Assembly (NCBI GenBank): GCA_025667525.1
Contig: CM046874.1
Coordinates: 424,040,400 to 424,104,399 of the forward strand
Reading direction: 5' to 3'
DNA length: 64,000 nt
Origin: Glebionis coronaria
Lineage: Eukaryota; Streptophyta; Magnoliopsida; Asterales; Asteraceae
Shown: positions 37,351 to 49,687 of the stretch, one piece after another
Numbering within the stretch: position 1 is the first letter of the stretch
Layout: every line of letters begins with the position of its first letter
Position numbers and translations under genes: made by a program
The notes under the pieces: model-generated
Seen by the model: the letters and a program-made list of their open reading frames with translations, nothing else
Told to the model about the DNA's origin: nothing
Databases searched by the model: none

Positions 37351-38506
37351 TTTTACCTATCCAGAATTCACTGATTTTGAACATATGAAAAGTTTGTTAT
37401 GATCAGAGGGTCTTACCCTAACCCATTTCTTTAGACCCCCTCCAGATCTTTTATTTAATATATAATCTAAGTCTCATGTTCGTTTGAAGGTTCCAATATA
37501 ACCCTAAATACCCCAAACAATTCAAAACATAAAAAGAAAACAAGCTGATCCAAAAACTGTTTTGACACCCGTGATGTAACCTGGTTTTGACCCACTTCCC
37601 GACCTTCAATTTAGTTTTTGTTTCTTAAATTTGAAAGCCAACTCAATTACCTTTCCTGGGACATAAGATTCGAAAATTAAAAGTTTGTAAAACTCTAGAT
37701 ATGATCAAAACAATGACCCAAAAATTATGTCCAGTTTTTAAAAACGAATTTAACATAATTAACCAAATTAATTACCCTCATCATGTTTAATCATTAACCC
37801 TAATTATTCTAATCATGTCTATATCATTGTGATAACATTAAATTACATATTTTCTAATAAACACTAACCTAGATCCATCATATAATGATTAAAAAAGAAT
37901 TAAAAACAATTTAATTAAAAAGAGATTGAAGATTTTTACCTTAGAATTAATGGAAGACAAGAAAATTATGAAAACCCTAAATAGACTCCATAGATTTCGA
38001 CTTAAGCTTGATCTCCAGGGATTTTATGAATGTTTTTGGTTAATAAAAAGTTTTTATATAATTTCCTAACAAGTCCTTGGCCCATTACAAAAGCCCAGTT
38101 CCCCTTTTCTTTTTTTCCTTTTTCTTTTTCTTTCTTGCAACCCAAAACCGACTATTATATGTATTTTTATATATTTTTTTCTTTTTATTACTTATTAATA
38201 TATTATTAATAATACCTTAATTTACCTTAATTTATTTTAGCACCTAAAGCCTCGGAAACCTCAAAACCGTAAAATGAGTCAGTTTTTACGCGTATACCAT
38301 AAAAAACGTAAAAATATACATTTTTATAAAAACTCTTAGAATATGAAATAACTATATAACTAAGTCCTAAATGACTTAAAACCATCCCGTAAATTATTCT
38401 CGTGACTAAATACCTCATCTGAGACACCTAAATGCAAACCCTGAATCGTAAAAATACGATTTTCTAATAATACATATACGTATACGTAAAGCCACGAAAT
38501 TACACC

Positions 38507-38511
38507 ATCTC
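38507..38511 (+). repeat. Target-site duplication of element D, left copy
   Basis: atctc here and at 49480-49484 flank element D. The uninterrupted version (catctcatttcatag) is seen in the other element C LTR near 30850. Confidence 0.92.
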
Positions 38512-41491
38512 TGTAAAACCCGCATGCTTTTACCATGCATAGTACCCTTAGTATCGTACGTACTAGATTAAAACTTTCCTAATATAGCATGATTACGATT
38601 ACATGTTAGGAGTTTACGTATTACGTACGTGTTAGGACACGATAAGTATTTACTATGCACGATCACGTAATAATTATTTAACAATAATTAATCACGAACA
38701 TGCGATAACGAAATCATGAACGTAATTAAAACACGAACTATTATTAATTACGTATATATATTTATTGCGAGCGTAAATAAATATATTAGATCACGGTATT
38801 TACGTAACGAGAACATTTAAAACACGAACATAAATAATCACAAACGAGTAACTAAATAACAAGACACGGAAAAAGGTACGGGAACCCCAAGTGGGGTCCC
38901 TACCCGCGGCCAACAAGGACAAATGGGCCAAGCCCATTTGTCAAATTTACTAAAGGGGGTTATTTACTTTTTCACTACTCAAATAAAACTTTACAGAAGA
39001 TTTTAAGAAAACCTAAAACCCCCTTCCCTTTGTCTCTTTGTGCCGCCACCCTATAAACACCATACAAGGTGATTTTTGATCTTTGATCTTGAAGATTTGG
39101 TGATTGATCGTGTTTGTTCTTCGTCCTCTTAATCCACGATATCAGTAAAACCTTTTTAAACCTTTTCTTTTGATTTAATCTTTTTATAAATTATGAACAT
39201 GTAATGTTTTACAAAAACATAATAATTAAGCATAGATCTAACATGTTTTGGTGTTAAATAAAATCAAAAGGTTTTTTTAAGGGGTGTTTGTTTGGCCGCA
39301 GGCTGCAACCGAACCCGAATGGGTTTCGGCTTGCCAAGCCGACCACCACCAAGACCATATGGTCTTGGTTGGTGCGTGTGGGTCCCACGGCAGCAAGGAA
39401 ACACGGGGTACCCCGAGTTGGTTCGGGGTACGGTGTCGATTTCATGTCCGGTTCATGTTTTAGCCTAGATCCGGTTCATGGTGTGTGTTAGTTTTTTTTA
39501 TGTTTATGATCTTAGGTAAAAATTAAATTAATAAAATGATGTGATTAATTTAATAACATGACTTAGGTTAATTAATTATTAATGATCATGAAATTAGTTT
39601 AACCTAAGTATTTATATATTTAAGACTTATAATTAATTAATTATTTTAAAACCATGGATATAATTAATTAATTAACATGACTTAGGTTATATTATTAATA
39701 TATAATAATACATATTTTAACCTAAGTATTTATCTTGTTTAATTAAAAACATGTTATACTTTAATTAAATATTATAACCTATAGTTTTGATTAAATTACA
39801 TGAAATAATTATTAAACTATACACTATACAATATGACTTAGAAAATAATCATGAAAAACACTAAGGCTTATATACTTAGCTTATTTAACCAGCTTATTTC
39901 TAATTATGGAAACTTTTTATTTTTTGAAACTTAATTAAATAAGGCAGCTAATCTATTTATGGAAACCAGCTATTTTTAGAAACTTATTTATTTCAGGCAG
40001 CTAATCTGTTTATGGAAACTTATTTAATTAAGGCAGCTAATCTATTTATGGAAACTTTCAATTTTTAGAAACTTATCTATTTTAAGCAGTAAATCTATTT
40101 TTGGAAACTTTCTATTTTTGGAAACTTTCTATTTTTGGAAACTTTCTATTTTTGGAAACTTTCTATTTTTGGTAACTTTCTATTTTTGGAAACTTTCTAT
40201 TTTTGGAAACTTTCTATTTTAGGAAACGTGCTATTTTTGGAAAGTTACTTATTATTACACAGTGAGTATAATAACACATGAAATATAAGAAATACTTAAT
40301 CAGATTAAACAGAATATAAGACTTAACACAGTTTAAGGCTTTAAAACAGTAAAACATGGTAAGAACACATAAAATAAGCTAAGACATGACATAAAACCAG
40401 CTATGTATTTAGTAAGCAGATACTTATTCATGTACATATTTGTGTAGCACTAGTGATTCAGAAGTAGGATTTCTCGCAGTTCGTCTTTCTCGTTCATTAG
40501 ACATAAGGTACGGATTCCCGTCCTTTCAGTATGGACATTCTTTCCTTATTTGGATTCCCCGTATGCAGCCAACTGTTTTCCCGTAGTATAGGTTACGTGT
40601 TTGATTGCTTATGTTTAATTAAGATTACCTATAGCCATATACATGCATGACCAGTTTCACCTAGTTATGGAGGTACGATAACCATAACATTAGAGGCACT
40701 GATGTTATGACTTCACCACGGCGGAGTGATTGCTCGTGGCGTCCCTTCAGCTTTTGGCCATTTATTTATATTTATCATGTGGGGCATATAGGTGCATCCT
40801 AGTTACATGTTTTTATTCAGGATTACATGGTGAATGTGGTGTGTGCCTTGCATCCTTCACAAGGAGCTGATCCCTCCTACCCAAAAACCAGTATATTAAA
40901 TTAGAGGCAGCCCCTCTAATTTGCATTATGAGGTCACCCCTCCAATTATTCATGCACGGTGGATTTTCATGACCTATATTGGCTAATGGTAAAATATGAC
41001 AAACAGTTTTTATAAGATAAACATAAGACTTTCAAACTATAAAACCAGTTTTATTAAGACTTAACCAGGTTACTCGGGACTCAGTTTTCTTCCGCTGTTA
41101 TTATGTTATATGCTTATCCTATTCATGCTTTATTGTACATCCGTGCACTGAGCGTATTTGCTCAGCCGTTTTCCTTTTCTATGTTCCCAAAACGGCAGGT
41201 ACTCAGGGACGCTCATAGACACTAAGAGTACGTGCATATGGACTGGAAGCTGTCTAGCCTTCTTTACATTATGCATTTCCTTTCTTATGATACTTATGCT
41301 TTGAACATTGTTTAGTCCTTTCCTTTACTATACTATGTTTTTGTGTGATAAGCTTTACTTTTGGACTACCGATGTTTGATTCCGGTATTTTCCTTTTTAT
41401 GGTCAAGTAATGTTTAGACATTTTTCCTTATATGCTTTGATGACAGGCCATAATTTCTGTGATATTTCCATTTCCAAAATAGGGTGTTACA
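38512..41491 (+). repeat. Element D 5' LTR (2980 bp)
   Basis: It starts TGTAAAACCCGC and ends AGGGTGTTACA. It includes a GC-richer palindromic block at 39290-39450, with the 20-base perfect palindrome at 39349-39368, and a 17-base minisatellite near 40095-40241. Confidence 0.93.
40095..40241. repeat. 17-base minisatellite in element D 5' LTR
   Basis: The unit ggaaactttctattttt is repeated about seven to eight times with small changes. The same array is in the 3' LTR (48083-48228), and a shorter one is in the related LTR E near 53938-54000. Confidence 0.85.
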
Positions 41492-41495
41492 ATTA

Positions 41496-41508
41496 TGGTA
41501 TCAGAGAC
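41496..41508 (+). promoter_or_regulatory. Element D primer-binding site
   Basis: TGGTATCAGAGAC lies four bases after the LTR and is complementary to initiator-Met tRNA over its first eleven bases. Confidence 0.85.
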
Positions 41509-41948
41509 AAGGCTTCGACCTGTAGGCTCTCAAATATGACCTGTGATTAGTGGGTAGTCACTACGGTCTTCCTAGAACTGACAGTTGTTTTTATGCATTC
41601 ATCATTTTTAAGCATACATATACATGTCATTGTTCCAGGGTTTTTGACTAAGTAATGGTTGGTACAAGACTGGCCCTATTTAGTCGCATGTGTTTTATCG
41701 AAACTTTTAGATTTGGGACCGACCCATAGGCGTCCCCTCGATATGTCTTTTGTTTTGGGTGAACTGACCAGAGGCGTTCACTCTCGAGCATACAAAAGTT
41801 TTCATAAAACTGCATCATGCATTCATACACAAAATTTTCTTGCATAAATTTTTTCTCGTGAAATTTTACTATAATTTTTTTTCATGTATATATATTTATA
41901 TTTTATGTTTTGATCTGTTTAATCATAGGTTTTATGTCATACTGTCAG
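41509..41948 (+). other. Element D untranslated leader
   Basis: About 440 bases without a convincing frame. It ends tactgtcag directly before ATGGC, which looks like a splice acceptor, so a leader intron is possible. No donor can be chosen with confidence. Confidence 0.4.
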
Positions 41949-42349
41949 ATGGCAAACACAAACAATATCTGGGCAATATTTGCAGCTGCTGATGCAGAGA
42001 TGCAAGACGCTCTTCTTCATAACGACGGTTATCCTCCCCCGCCTAACATCTTTCCCATGGAAGGAAGGAATCGGCTCATGAGGGAATACTATAGCCTCAG
42101 ACAGCGACCTGATGAAGACAGCAATGACTTCATGCAGCGTTTCCTTCGCTATACTGGTGTCCTGAGAACAGCTGCGGGCACCACTGAAGAACAAGCAATA
42201 CATTTTCGTTGGGCTCTTAATCCACGGATTGCAAATAACTTATCAGGTGCTCCGTTGGATACGGTAGCACAAGTAGCCGATGCAGCACATAGACTGGAGA
42301 TGCTGCAGGAGAGGGATGAGTTCGGGGAAGCTGAAAGACCCGACAAGAG

Positions 42350-42431
42350 GTAAAACATTCGTATTCAAACGGTGACCAATCCGTATACTTTCCATATGTC
42401 AATTATTCATCTCTTTAACTGTATCTTCCAG
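42350..42431 (+). other. Element D gag intron 1 (82 nt)
   Basis: Donor AGAG|GTAAAA, acceptor ATCTTCCAG|GC. It is in phase 2. If retained, TAA follows at once and ends Gag at 42353. Removing it restores the frame. Confidence 0.7.
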
Positions 42432-42581
42432 GCAGAAAACTGGGGACCGGTCTCAGCCGGCTACTCAGCAGTAGCCTCATCAGCCCAAGGTAAACGGTCA
42501 GACTAACGACCGTTCTGCTACGGATAGGCGTGGAGGTAATGAAAATTACCGTAACAACGCCGGGCACTCCAACAACAGCAG

Positions 42582-42655
42582 GTCCTAATACTTACGAAAT
42601 TCCTTATGTTTATGTTATAACTCATATTCTGACACTTAGCAAAAACATCTACCAG
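42582..42655 (+). other. Element D gag intron 2 (74 nt)
   Basis: Donor GCAG|GTCCTA, which is weak, acceptor CATCTACCAG|GA, with a branch-point-like TTCTGAC about 27 bases upstream. It is in phase 2 and contains stops. Confidence 0.62.
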
Positions 42656-42720
42656 GAACCATGGAAACGGTAGGGACCAGAACCAGAGAGGTTCGCAGCC
42701 TAGCCGTCCAGCTATCACTG

Positions 42721-42794
42721 GTATTCAATCTTACGATTATCCGCTTCGTCCTTTGTACCCAACTATCATGTCTTATGTAAAATGTTTTTTTTAG
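42721..42794 (+). other. Element D gag intron 3 (74 nt)
   Basis: Donor ACTG|GTATTC, acceptor GTTTTTTTTAG|GT with a strong pyrimidine tract. Removal joins the linker to the zinc-knuckle exon in frame. Confidence 0.68.
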
Positions 42795-45700
42795 GTCCTC
42801 AGCCAGCCAGAGCACCTGATGGAGGATACACTCATCCTCTTTGCTCTACTTTCCACCGTAGGCACCCAGGACCATGTCGCCGTAATACTGATGCGTGCTT
42901 CAAGTGTGGTCTTTCTGGCCATATTATGAAGGATTGCCGTAAGGGCGAGATGGAGGGTACATCAGGACATGCTGATACCAAGCCGCCTCCTACTGCCGGG
43001 CGTGTCTACACGACATCTCGAGACCAGGCCAACAAGTCTACAGGTACCATCACTGGAATCTTGTATATGTATGGTCAAGCTGCATGTGTTCTTTTCGATA
43101 CGGGTGCTACTCACTCGGTTATTTCTACTGCTTATGCTAAGAACATTAGGATGCCTCCCTTGCCAGTATAAAATAGGCTTACTATTTCCACGCCTTTGAG
43201 GGACTCTGTATAAATCACCCATGTATACAAGATTCTTCCCCTAGAATTTGATGATAAGGTTCGACATGTCGACGCACTTCCGCTGGACATGAATGACTTC
43301 GACATGCTTTTGGGCATGGATTGGCTATCCAAGTATCATGCTACCATAGACTGCCATTCATATCGAGTTATCTTCGGTGATGTCAATGCACTAGAGTACA
43401 TTCATAATGGGTTCATACCCAGACGGTCTGTACAAGTCATATCCACCCTGCAAGCGCGTGCACTACTGTCACATGGCTGCGAGGGTTATCTAGCTACGGT
43501 TCACGACATGGATGCTGAATCTCCATCGATTCAGGATCAACCTATAGTGTCGGAATTCCAAGATGTGTTTCCAGCAGAACTTCCGGGCATACCACCTGCA
43601 CGAGAAGTGGAATTCAGTATCGAGCTGGTTCAAGGAGCGGAACCAATCTCCAAGGCTCCTTACCGTATGGCTCCCATAGAGTTGAAGGAGCTGAAGGATC
43701 AACTGCAAGAACTTCTTGAACGAGTCTTCATTAGACCGAGCGCATCTCCATGCAGCGCACCGGTTTTGTTTGTTAAGAAGAAGGACGACAGTATGCATCT
43801 TTGCATAGACTATCGCGAGCTCAACAAGATTACCATTCGGAATAGGTATCCACCGCCACGCATTGACGATCTGTTTGACCAACTCCAAGGGGCCAAACAC
43901 TTCTCCAAGATTGATCTTAGGTCAGGCTACCATCAGCTACGGATCAAGGAGCAAGACATCGCTAAGACTGCTTTTCATACCCGTTATGGCCACTACGAGT
44001 TTGTAGTTATGCCATTTGGCCTGAGAAATGCTCCAGCAGTGTTCATGGATTTGATGAACAGAATCTTCCATGAATTTCTGGACAAGTTCGTCATTGTCTT
44101 CATCGATGACATCCTGATTTTCTCAAAGTCCAAGGAGGAACACGAAGACCATCTTCGTACAGTACTACAGATTCTTCGCCAGAAGCAGCTGTATGCTAAA
44201 TTCTCCAAGTGTGAGTTCTGGTTAGACAAGGTGGCATTCTTAGGTCACATTGTATCAGCAGAAGGAATCACTATGGACCCAGCGAAGGTTGAGGCCATTA
44301 CTAAGTGGCCAAGGCTGATATCAGCGACGGAAGTCCGCAGTTTCTTAGGCTTAGCTGGCTATTACCGTAGGTTCGTGGAGAACTTTTCCCGACTAGCACT
44401 ACCATTGACCAAACTGATGCGGAAAGGGGAGAAATTCGTCTAGACGGAAGATCGAGAGAATAGCTTTGAAGACCTGAAGCAGAAGCTAGTATCTACACCT
44501 ATTCTTACTCTACCATATGGTACGGGTGGATTTCAAATCTACAGCGATGCATCGGGGAAGGGCCTTGGCTGTGTTCTCATGCAACATAGGAAAGTGATCG
44601 CGTACGCTTCACGGCAGCTTAAGCCTTATGAAGAAAATTACCCCACGCACGATCTGGAACATGCAGCAGTTGTGTTTGCATTGAAGATATGGAGGCACTA
44701 CTTATATGGAGAATCATGTGACATTTTCACGGACCACAAGAGCTTGAAGTATATCTTCACTCAGCGTGAATTAAACATGAGGCAGAGGATATGGTTAGAG
44801 CTGTTGAAAGATTATGACATAAATCTACAGTATCATCCCGGAAAGGCAAATGTAGTAGCAGATGCTCTTAGCAGGAAGTCCAGAATGATCAACGGCATTA
44901 AAATCGAAGAGGAAATCATCAAAGACTTGGAGCGACTAGACATCGAGATCATGGTACGTGGACATCACGGTTACTGGGCTAATCTTAGAGTAGAACCCGA
45001 GTTACTATCTAAGATCAAGGAAGCTCAGAAGGATGACGGAGAAATCTGGGCGATAGTGCAAAATTTGGAGAAGCAGACAGAATTCAGAGTAGATGCAGAT
45101 GGTATCGTATGGCAGGGCACTAGACTTTGTGTTCCTGATGACCAAGAACTCCGGGAAGCTTTGTTAGCTGAAGCTCATAGCTCCCCATTCTATATACATC
45201 TTGGTTCGACTAAGATGTACCATGACATCAAACAGTACTTTTGGTGGAGTGGTATGAAACAGGATGTGGCCACTTACGTCTCCAAATGTCTTACCTGCCA
45301 GCAGGTTAAGATCGAGCATCAGCGATCTGGCGGTCTCCTTCAACCGTTAGATATTCCAGAGTGGAAGTGGGACAAAATCACCATGGATTTTGTTACCGGT
45401 CTTCCGCCTACCAAAAGGAAGCACGATGCAATTTGGGTTATCGTTGATCGACTTACAAAATCAGCTCATTTCTTACCGATCCGCAAGGAAGATCCGGTAA
45501 GTAAACTCGCAGATACGTATAGACGAGAGATCATGAGACTCCACAGTGCACCATCCAGCATCGTCTCAGACAGAGACCCTCGATTCACTTCGCGCTTTTG
45601 GAAAAGTCTGCAGAAAGCTTGGGGTACACAACTTTAGCTTAGCACGGCTTTTCATCCTCAAACGGACGGACAGCCGGAGCGAACCATTCAGACATTGGAG

Positions 45701-46484
45701 GATATGTTGAGGTCATGTGCGTTGGAATGGACGGGTGATTGGGACGAATACATCTGTTTGGTAGAGTTTGCATACAACAACAGTTGGCACGCAAGCATCA
45801 AGTGTGCTCCATTTGAGATGTTGTATGGCAGAAAGTGTCGCGCCCCAATCTGCTGGGATCAGGCTGGCGAGCGAACACTCGAAGGACCGGAAATCAAAGA
45901 GATGACAAATGAGAAGATCGTAGTAGCTAAGCAGAAGATTCAGGAGGCACGGTCACGTCAGAAGAGTTACGCCGATAAGCATCATAGGGATATACACTTT
46001 AATGTAGGAGATCACGTCTTCCTTAAGGTTTCGCCGGCACGTGGTGTTAGACGCTTCGGGATTAAAGGGAAGCTCAGTCCTCGTTTCATCGGACCATTTG
46101 ATATCATTGAACGAGTCGGTGAAGTATCTTACCGATTGGCGTTACCTCAGCAGCTTTCGCATGTGCACAATGTGTTTCATGTGTCCTTACTCAGAGGGTA
46201 CCAGTATCATCCCCTTCACATGGTTCAGTATCCACTGGAACAGATACGTGAAGATCTTACTTTTATAGAAGAACCCGAACGAGTTCTTGACAGACAAGAA
46301 CGAGTCATGAGAAAGAAGACGATTCCATTCGTCATAATTCTATGGAGGGATCATACCGAGCGGGAAGCCACTTGGGAAACAGAGGAGTCTATCCGGGCTT
46401 CTTACCCTCATTTCATATTTTGAATTCGGGTATGTTCTTCTTTTCCAGTTTACTTTATCTATAATTCGGGGATGAATTATTCTT

Positions 46485-46498
46485 TTTAGGGGGAAGAG
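46485..46498 (+). promoter_or_regulatory. Element D polypurine tract
   Basis: ttaggggggaagag-type purine run immediately before the 3' LTR start at 46500. It lies about 60 bases after the Gag-Pol stop. Confidence 0.75.
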
Positions 46499-46499
46499 T

Positions 46500-49479
46500 T
46501 GTAAAACCCACATGCTTTTACCATGCATAGTACCCTAAGGATCGTACGTACTAGATTAAAACTTTCCTAATATAGCATGATTACGATTACGTGTTAGGAG
46601 TTTACGTATTACGTACGTGTTAGGACACGATAAGTATTTACTATGCACAGTCACGTAATAATTATTTAACGATAATTAATCACGAACATGCGATCACGAA
46701 ATCATGAACGTGATTAAAACACGAACTATTATTAATTACGTATATATATTTATTACAAGCGTAATTAAATATATTATATCACGGTATTTACGTAACGAGA
46801 ACATTTAAAACACGAACATAAATAATCACAAACGAGTAACTAAATAACGAGACACGAAAAAAGGTACGGGTACCCCAAGTGGGGTCCCTACCCGAGGCGA
46901 ACAAGGACAAATGGGCCAAGCCCATTTGTCAGATTTACTAAAGGGGGTTATTTACTTTTTCACTACTCAAATAAAACTTTACAAAAGATTTTAAGAAAAC
47001 CTAAAACCTCCTTCCCTTTGTCTCTTTGTGCCGCCACCCTACAAACACCATAAAAGGTGAATTTTGATCTTTGATCTTGAAGATTTGGTGATCGATCATG
47101 TTTGTTCTTCGTCCTCTTGATCCACGAATTCGGTAAAACCTTTTTAAACCTTTTCTTTTGATTTAATCTTTTTATAAATTATGAACATGTAATGTTTTAC
47201 AAAAACATAATAATTAAGCATAGATCTAACATGTTTTGGTGTTAAATAACATCAAAAGGTTGTTTTTAAGGGGTGTTTGTTTGGCCGCATGCTGCAACTG
47301 AACCCGAATGGGTTTCGGCTTGCCAAGCCAACCACCACCAAGACCATATGGTCTTGGTTGGTGCGTGTGGGTCCCACGGTAGCAAGGAAACACGGGGTAC
47401 CCCGAGTTGGTTCGGGGTACGGTGTCGATTTCATGTCTGGTTCATGTTTTAGCCTAGATCCGGTTCATGGTGTATGTTAGTTTTTTTTATGTTTATGATC
47501 TTACGTTAAAATTAAATTAATAAAATGATGTGATTAATTTAATAACATGACTTAGGTTAATTAATTATTAATGATCATGAAATTAGTTTAACCTAAGTAT
47601 TTATATATTTAAGACTTATAATTAATTAATTATTTTAAAACCATGGATATAATTAATTAATTAACATGACTTAGGTTATATTATTAATATATCATAATAC
47701 ATATTTTAACCTAAGTATTTAACTTATTTAATTAAAAACATGTTATACTTTAATTAAATATTATAACCTATAGTTTAATTAAATTACATGAAATAATTAT
47801 TAAACTATACACTATACCATATGACTTAGAAAATAATCATGAAAATCACTTAGGCTTATATACTTAGCTTATTTAACCAGCTTATTTCTAATTATGGAAA
47901 CTTTTTATTTTTAGAAATTGAATTAAATAAGGCAGCTAATCTATTTATGGAAACCAGCTATTTTTAGAAACTTATTTATTTCAGGCAGCTAATCTATTTA
48001 TGGAAACTTATTTAATTAAGGCAGCTAATCTATTTATGGAAACTTTCTATTTTTAGAAACTTATCTATTTCAAGCAGTAAATCTATTTTTGGAAACTTTC
48101 TATTTTTGGAAACTTTCTATTTTTGGAAACTTTCTATTTTTGGAAACTTTCTATTTTTGGTAACTTTCTATTTTTGGAAACTTTCTATTTTTGAAAACTT
48201 TATATTTTAGGAAACCTGCTATTTTTTGAAAGTTACTTATTATTACACAGTGAGTATAATAACACATGAAATATCAGAAATACTTAATCAGATTAAACAG
48301 AATATAAGATTTAACACAGTTTAAGGCTTTAAAACAGTAAAACATGGTAAGAACACATAAAATAAGATAAGACATGACATAAAACCAGCTATGTATTTAG
48401 TAAGCAGATACTTATTCATGTACGTATTTGTGTAGCACTAGTGATTCAGAAGTAGGATTTCTCGCAGTTCGTCTTTCTCGTTCACTAGATATAAGTTACG
48501 GATTCCCGTCCTTTTAGTATGGACATTCTTTCCTTATTAGGATTCCTCGTATGCAGCCAACTGTTTTCCCGTAGTATAAGTTACGTGTTTGATTGCTTAT
48601 GTTTAATTAAGATTACCTATAGCCATATACATGCATGACCAGTTTCGCCTAGTTATGGAGGTACCATAACCATAACATTAGAGGCACTGATGTTATGACT
48701 TCACCACGGCGGAGTGATTGCTCATGGCGTCCCTTCAGCTTTTGGCCATTTATTTATATTTATCATGTGGGGCGTATGGGTGCATCCTAGTTACATGTTT
48801 TTATTCAGGATTACATGGTGAATGTGGTGTGTGCCTTGCATCCTTCACAAGGAGTTGATCCCTCCTACCCAAAAACCAGTATATTAAATTAGAGGCAGCC
48901 CCTCTAATTTACATGATGAGGTCACCCCTCCAATTATTCATGCACGGTAGATTTTCATGACCTATATTGGCTAATGGTAAAATATGACAAACAGTTTTTA
49001 TAAGATAAACATAAGACTTTCAAACTATAAAACCAGTTTTATTAAGACTTAACCAGGTTACTCGGGACTCAGTTTTCTTCCGTTGTTATTATGTTATATG
49101 CTTATCCTATTCATGCTTTATTGTACATCCGTGCACTGAGCGTATTTGCTCAGCCGTTTTCCTTTTCTATGTTCCCAATACGGCATGTACTCAGGGACGC
49201 TCGTAGACACTAAGAGTACGTGCATATGGACTAGAAGCTGTCTATCCTTCTTTACATTATGCATTTCCTTTCTTATGATACTTATGCTTTGGACATTGTT
49301 TAGTCCTTTCCTTTACTATACTATGTTTGTGTCTGATGAGCTTTACTTTTGGACTACCGATGTTTGATTCTGGTATTTTCCTTTTTATGGTCAAGTAATG
49401 TTTAGACATTTTTCCTTGTATGCTTTGATGACACGCTATAATTTATGTGATATTTCGATTTCCAAAATGGGGTGTTACA
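46500..49479 (+). repeat. Element D 3' LTR (2980 bp)
   Basis: Same length and ends as the 5' copy. It contains the same palindrome (47338-47357) and minisatellite (48083-48228). Confidence 0.93.
48083..48228. repeat. 17-base minisatellite in element D 3' LTR
   Basis: Same array and unit as 40095-40241, with a few point differences. The copy number looks equal, as expected if both LTRs derive from one template. Confidence 0.8.
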
Positions 49480-49484
49480 ATCTC
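49480..49484 (+). repeat. Target-site duplication of element D, right copy
   Basis: atctc is identical to 38507-38511. Confidence 0.92.
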
Positions 49485-49687
49485 ATTTCATAGTCACTAC
49501 CTTGTGAGCTCATGAACATGAAATAAACATTCCTCGATTTACTTATGAGTACCATATACCCATAAACGATATCCAAACCTCACTCCAAACACACAAAATA
49601 AACACATAAGCACATAAAAGCACATATTTGCACAAAACACCTTAAACTATAGTCTAAGTGACGAACCCCAAAACCATGGTTGTCACA
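49485..49687 (-). repeat. Element C upstream LTR, second part
   Basis: It matches 30851-31053 and ends ggttgtcaca, the minus-strand LTR start. Element C sequence ends here. Bases 49688-49692 (ccttt) are the candidate target duplication, but the partner end is deleted. Confidence 0.87.

Larger units (their letters stand above)
41949..46423 (+). pseudogene. Element D Gag-Pol, spliced in gag, five in-frame stops
   Basis: Exons 41949-42349, 42432-42581, 42656-42720 and 42795-46423 join in frame. Gag begins MANTNNIW and keeps the EYYSLRQRPDED...F..RF segment, but lacks about 100 N-terminal residues present in element B. A zinc knuckle (CFKCGLSGHIMKDC) lies near 42897-42938. Protease has LFDTGATHS near 43093. 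RT has VIVFIDD near 44090-44110, RNase H has TDHKSL, and integrase has the CLTC pair, [15 protein letters not shown] and HPQTDGQ. The C-terminus (VLDRQERVMRKK...EATWE) resembles a chromodomain. Stops: TAG 42472-42474, TAA 43169-43171, TAA 43211-43213, TAG 44441-44443, TAG 45635-45637. Integrase has HLG where HPG is usual. Not functional as it stands. Confidence 0.85.
38512..49479 (+). mobile_element. Element D: Ty3/gypsy element with intron-bearing gag, inactivated by stops
   Basis: This is a 10,968-bp element with two LTRs of exactly 2980 bp, a 5-bp target duplication, primer site and polypurine tract. It lies within the upstream LTR of element C. The first 470 bases of the two LTRs differ at about 20 positions (about 4%), so it is older than B. 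Gag-Pol is recognisable throughout with five in-frame stops and no frameshift once three GT-AG introns in gag are allowed for. The chromodomain-like tail again suggests a chromovirus. Confidence 0.93.
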
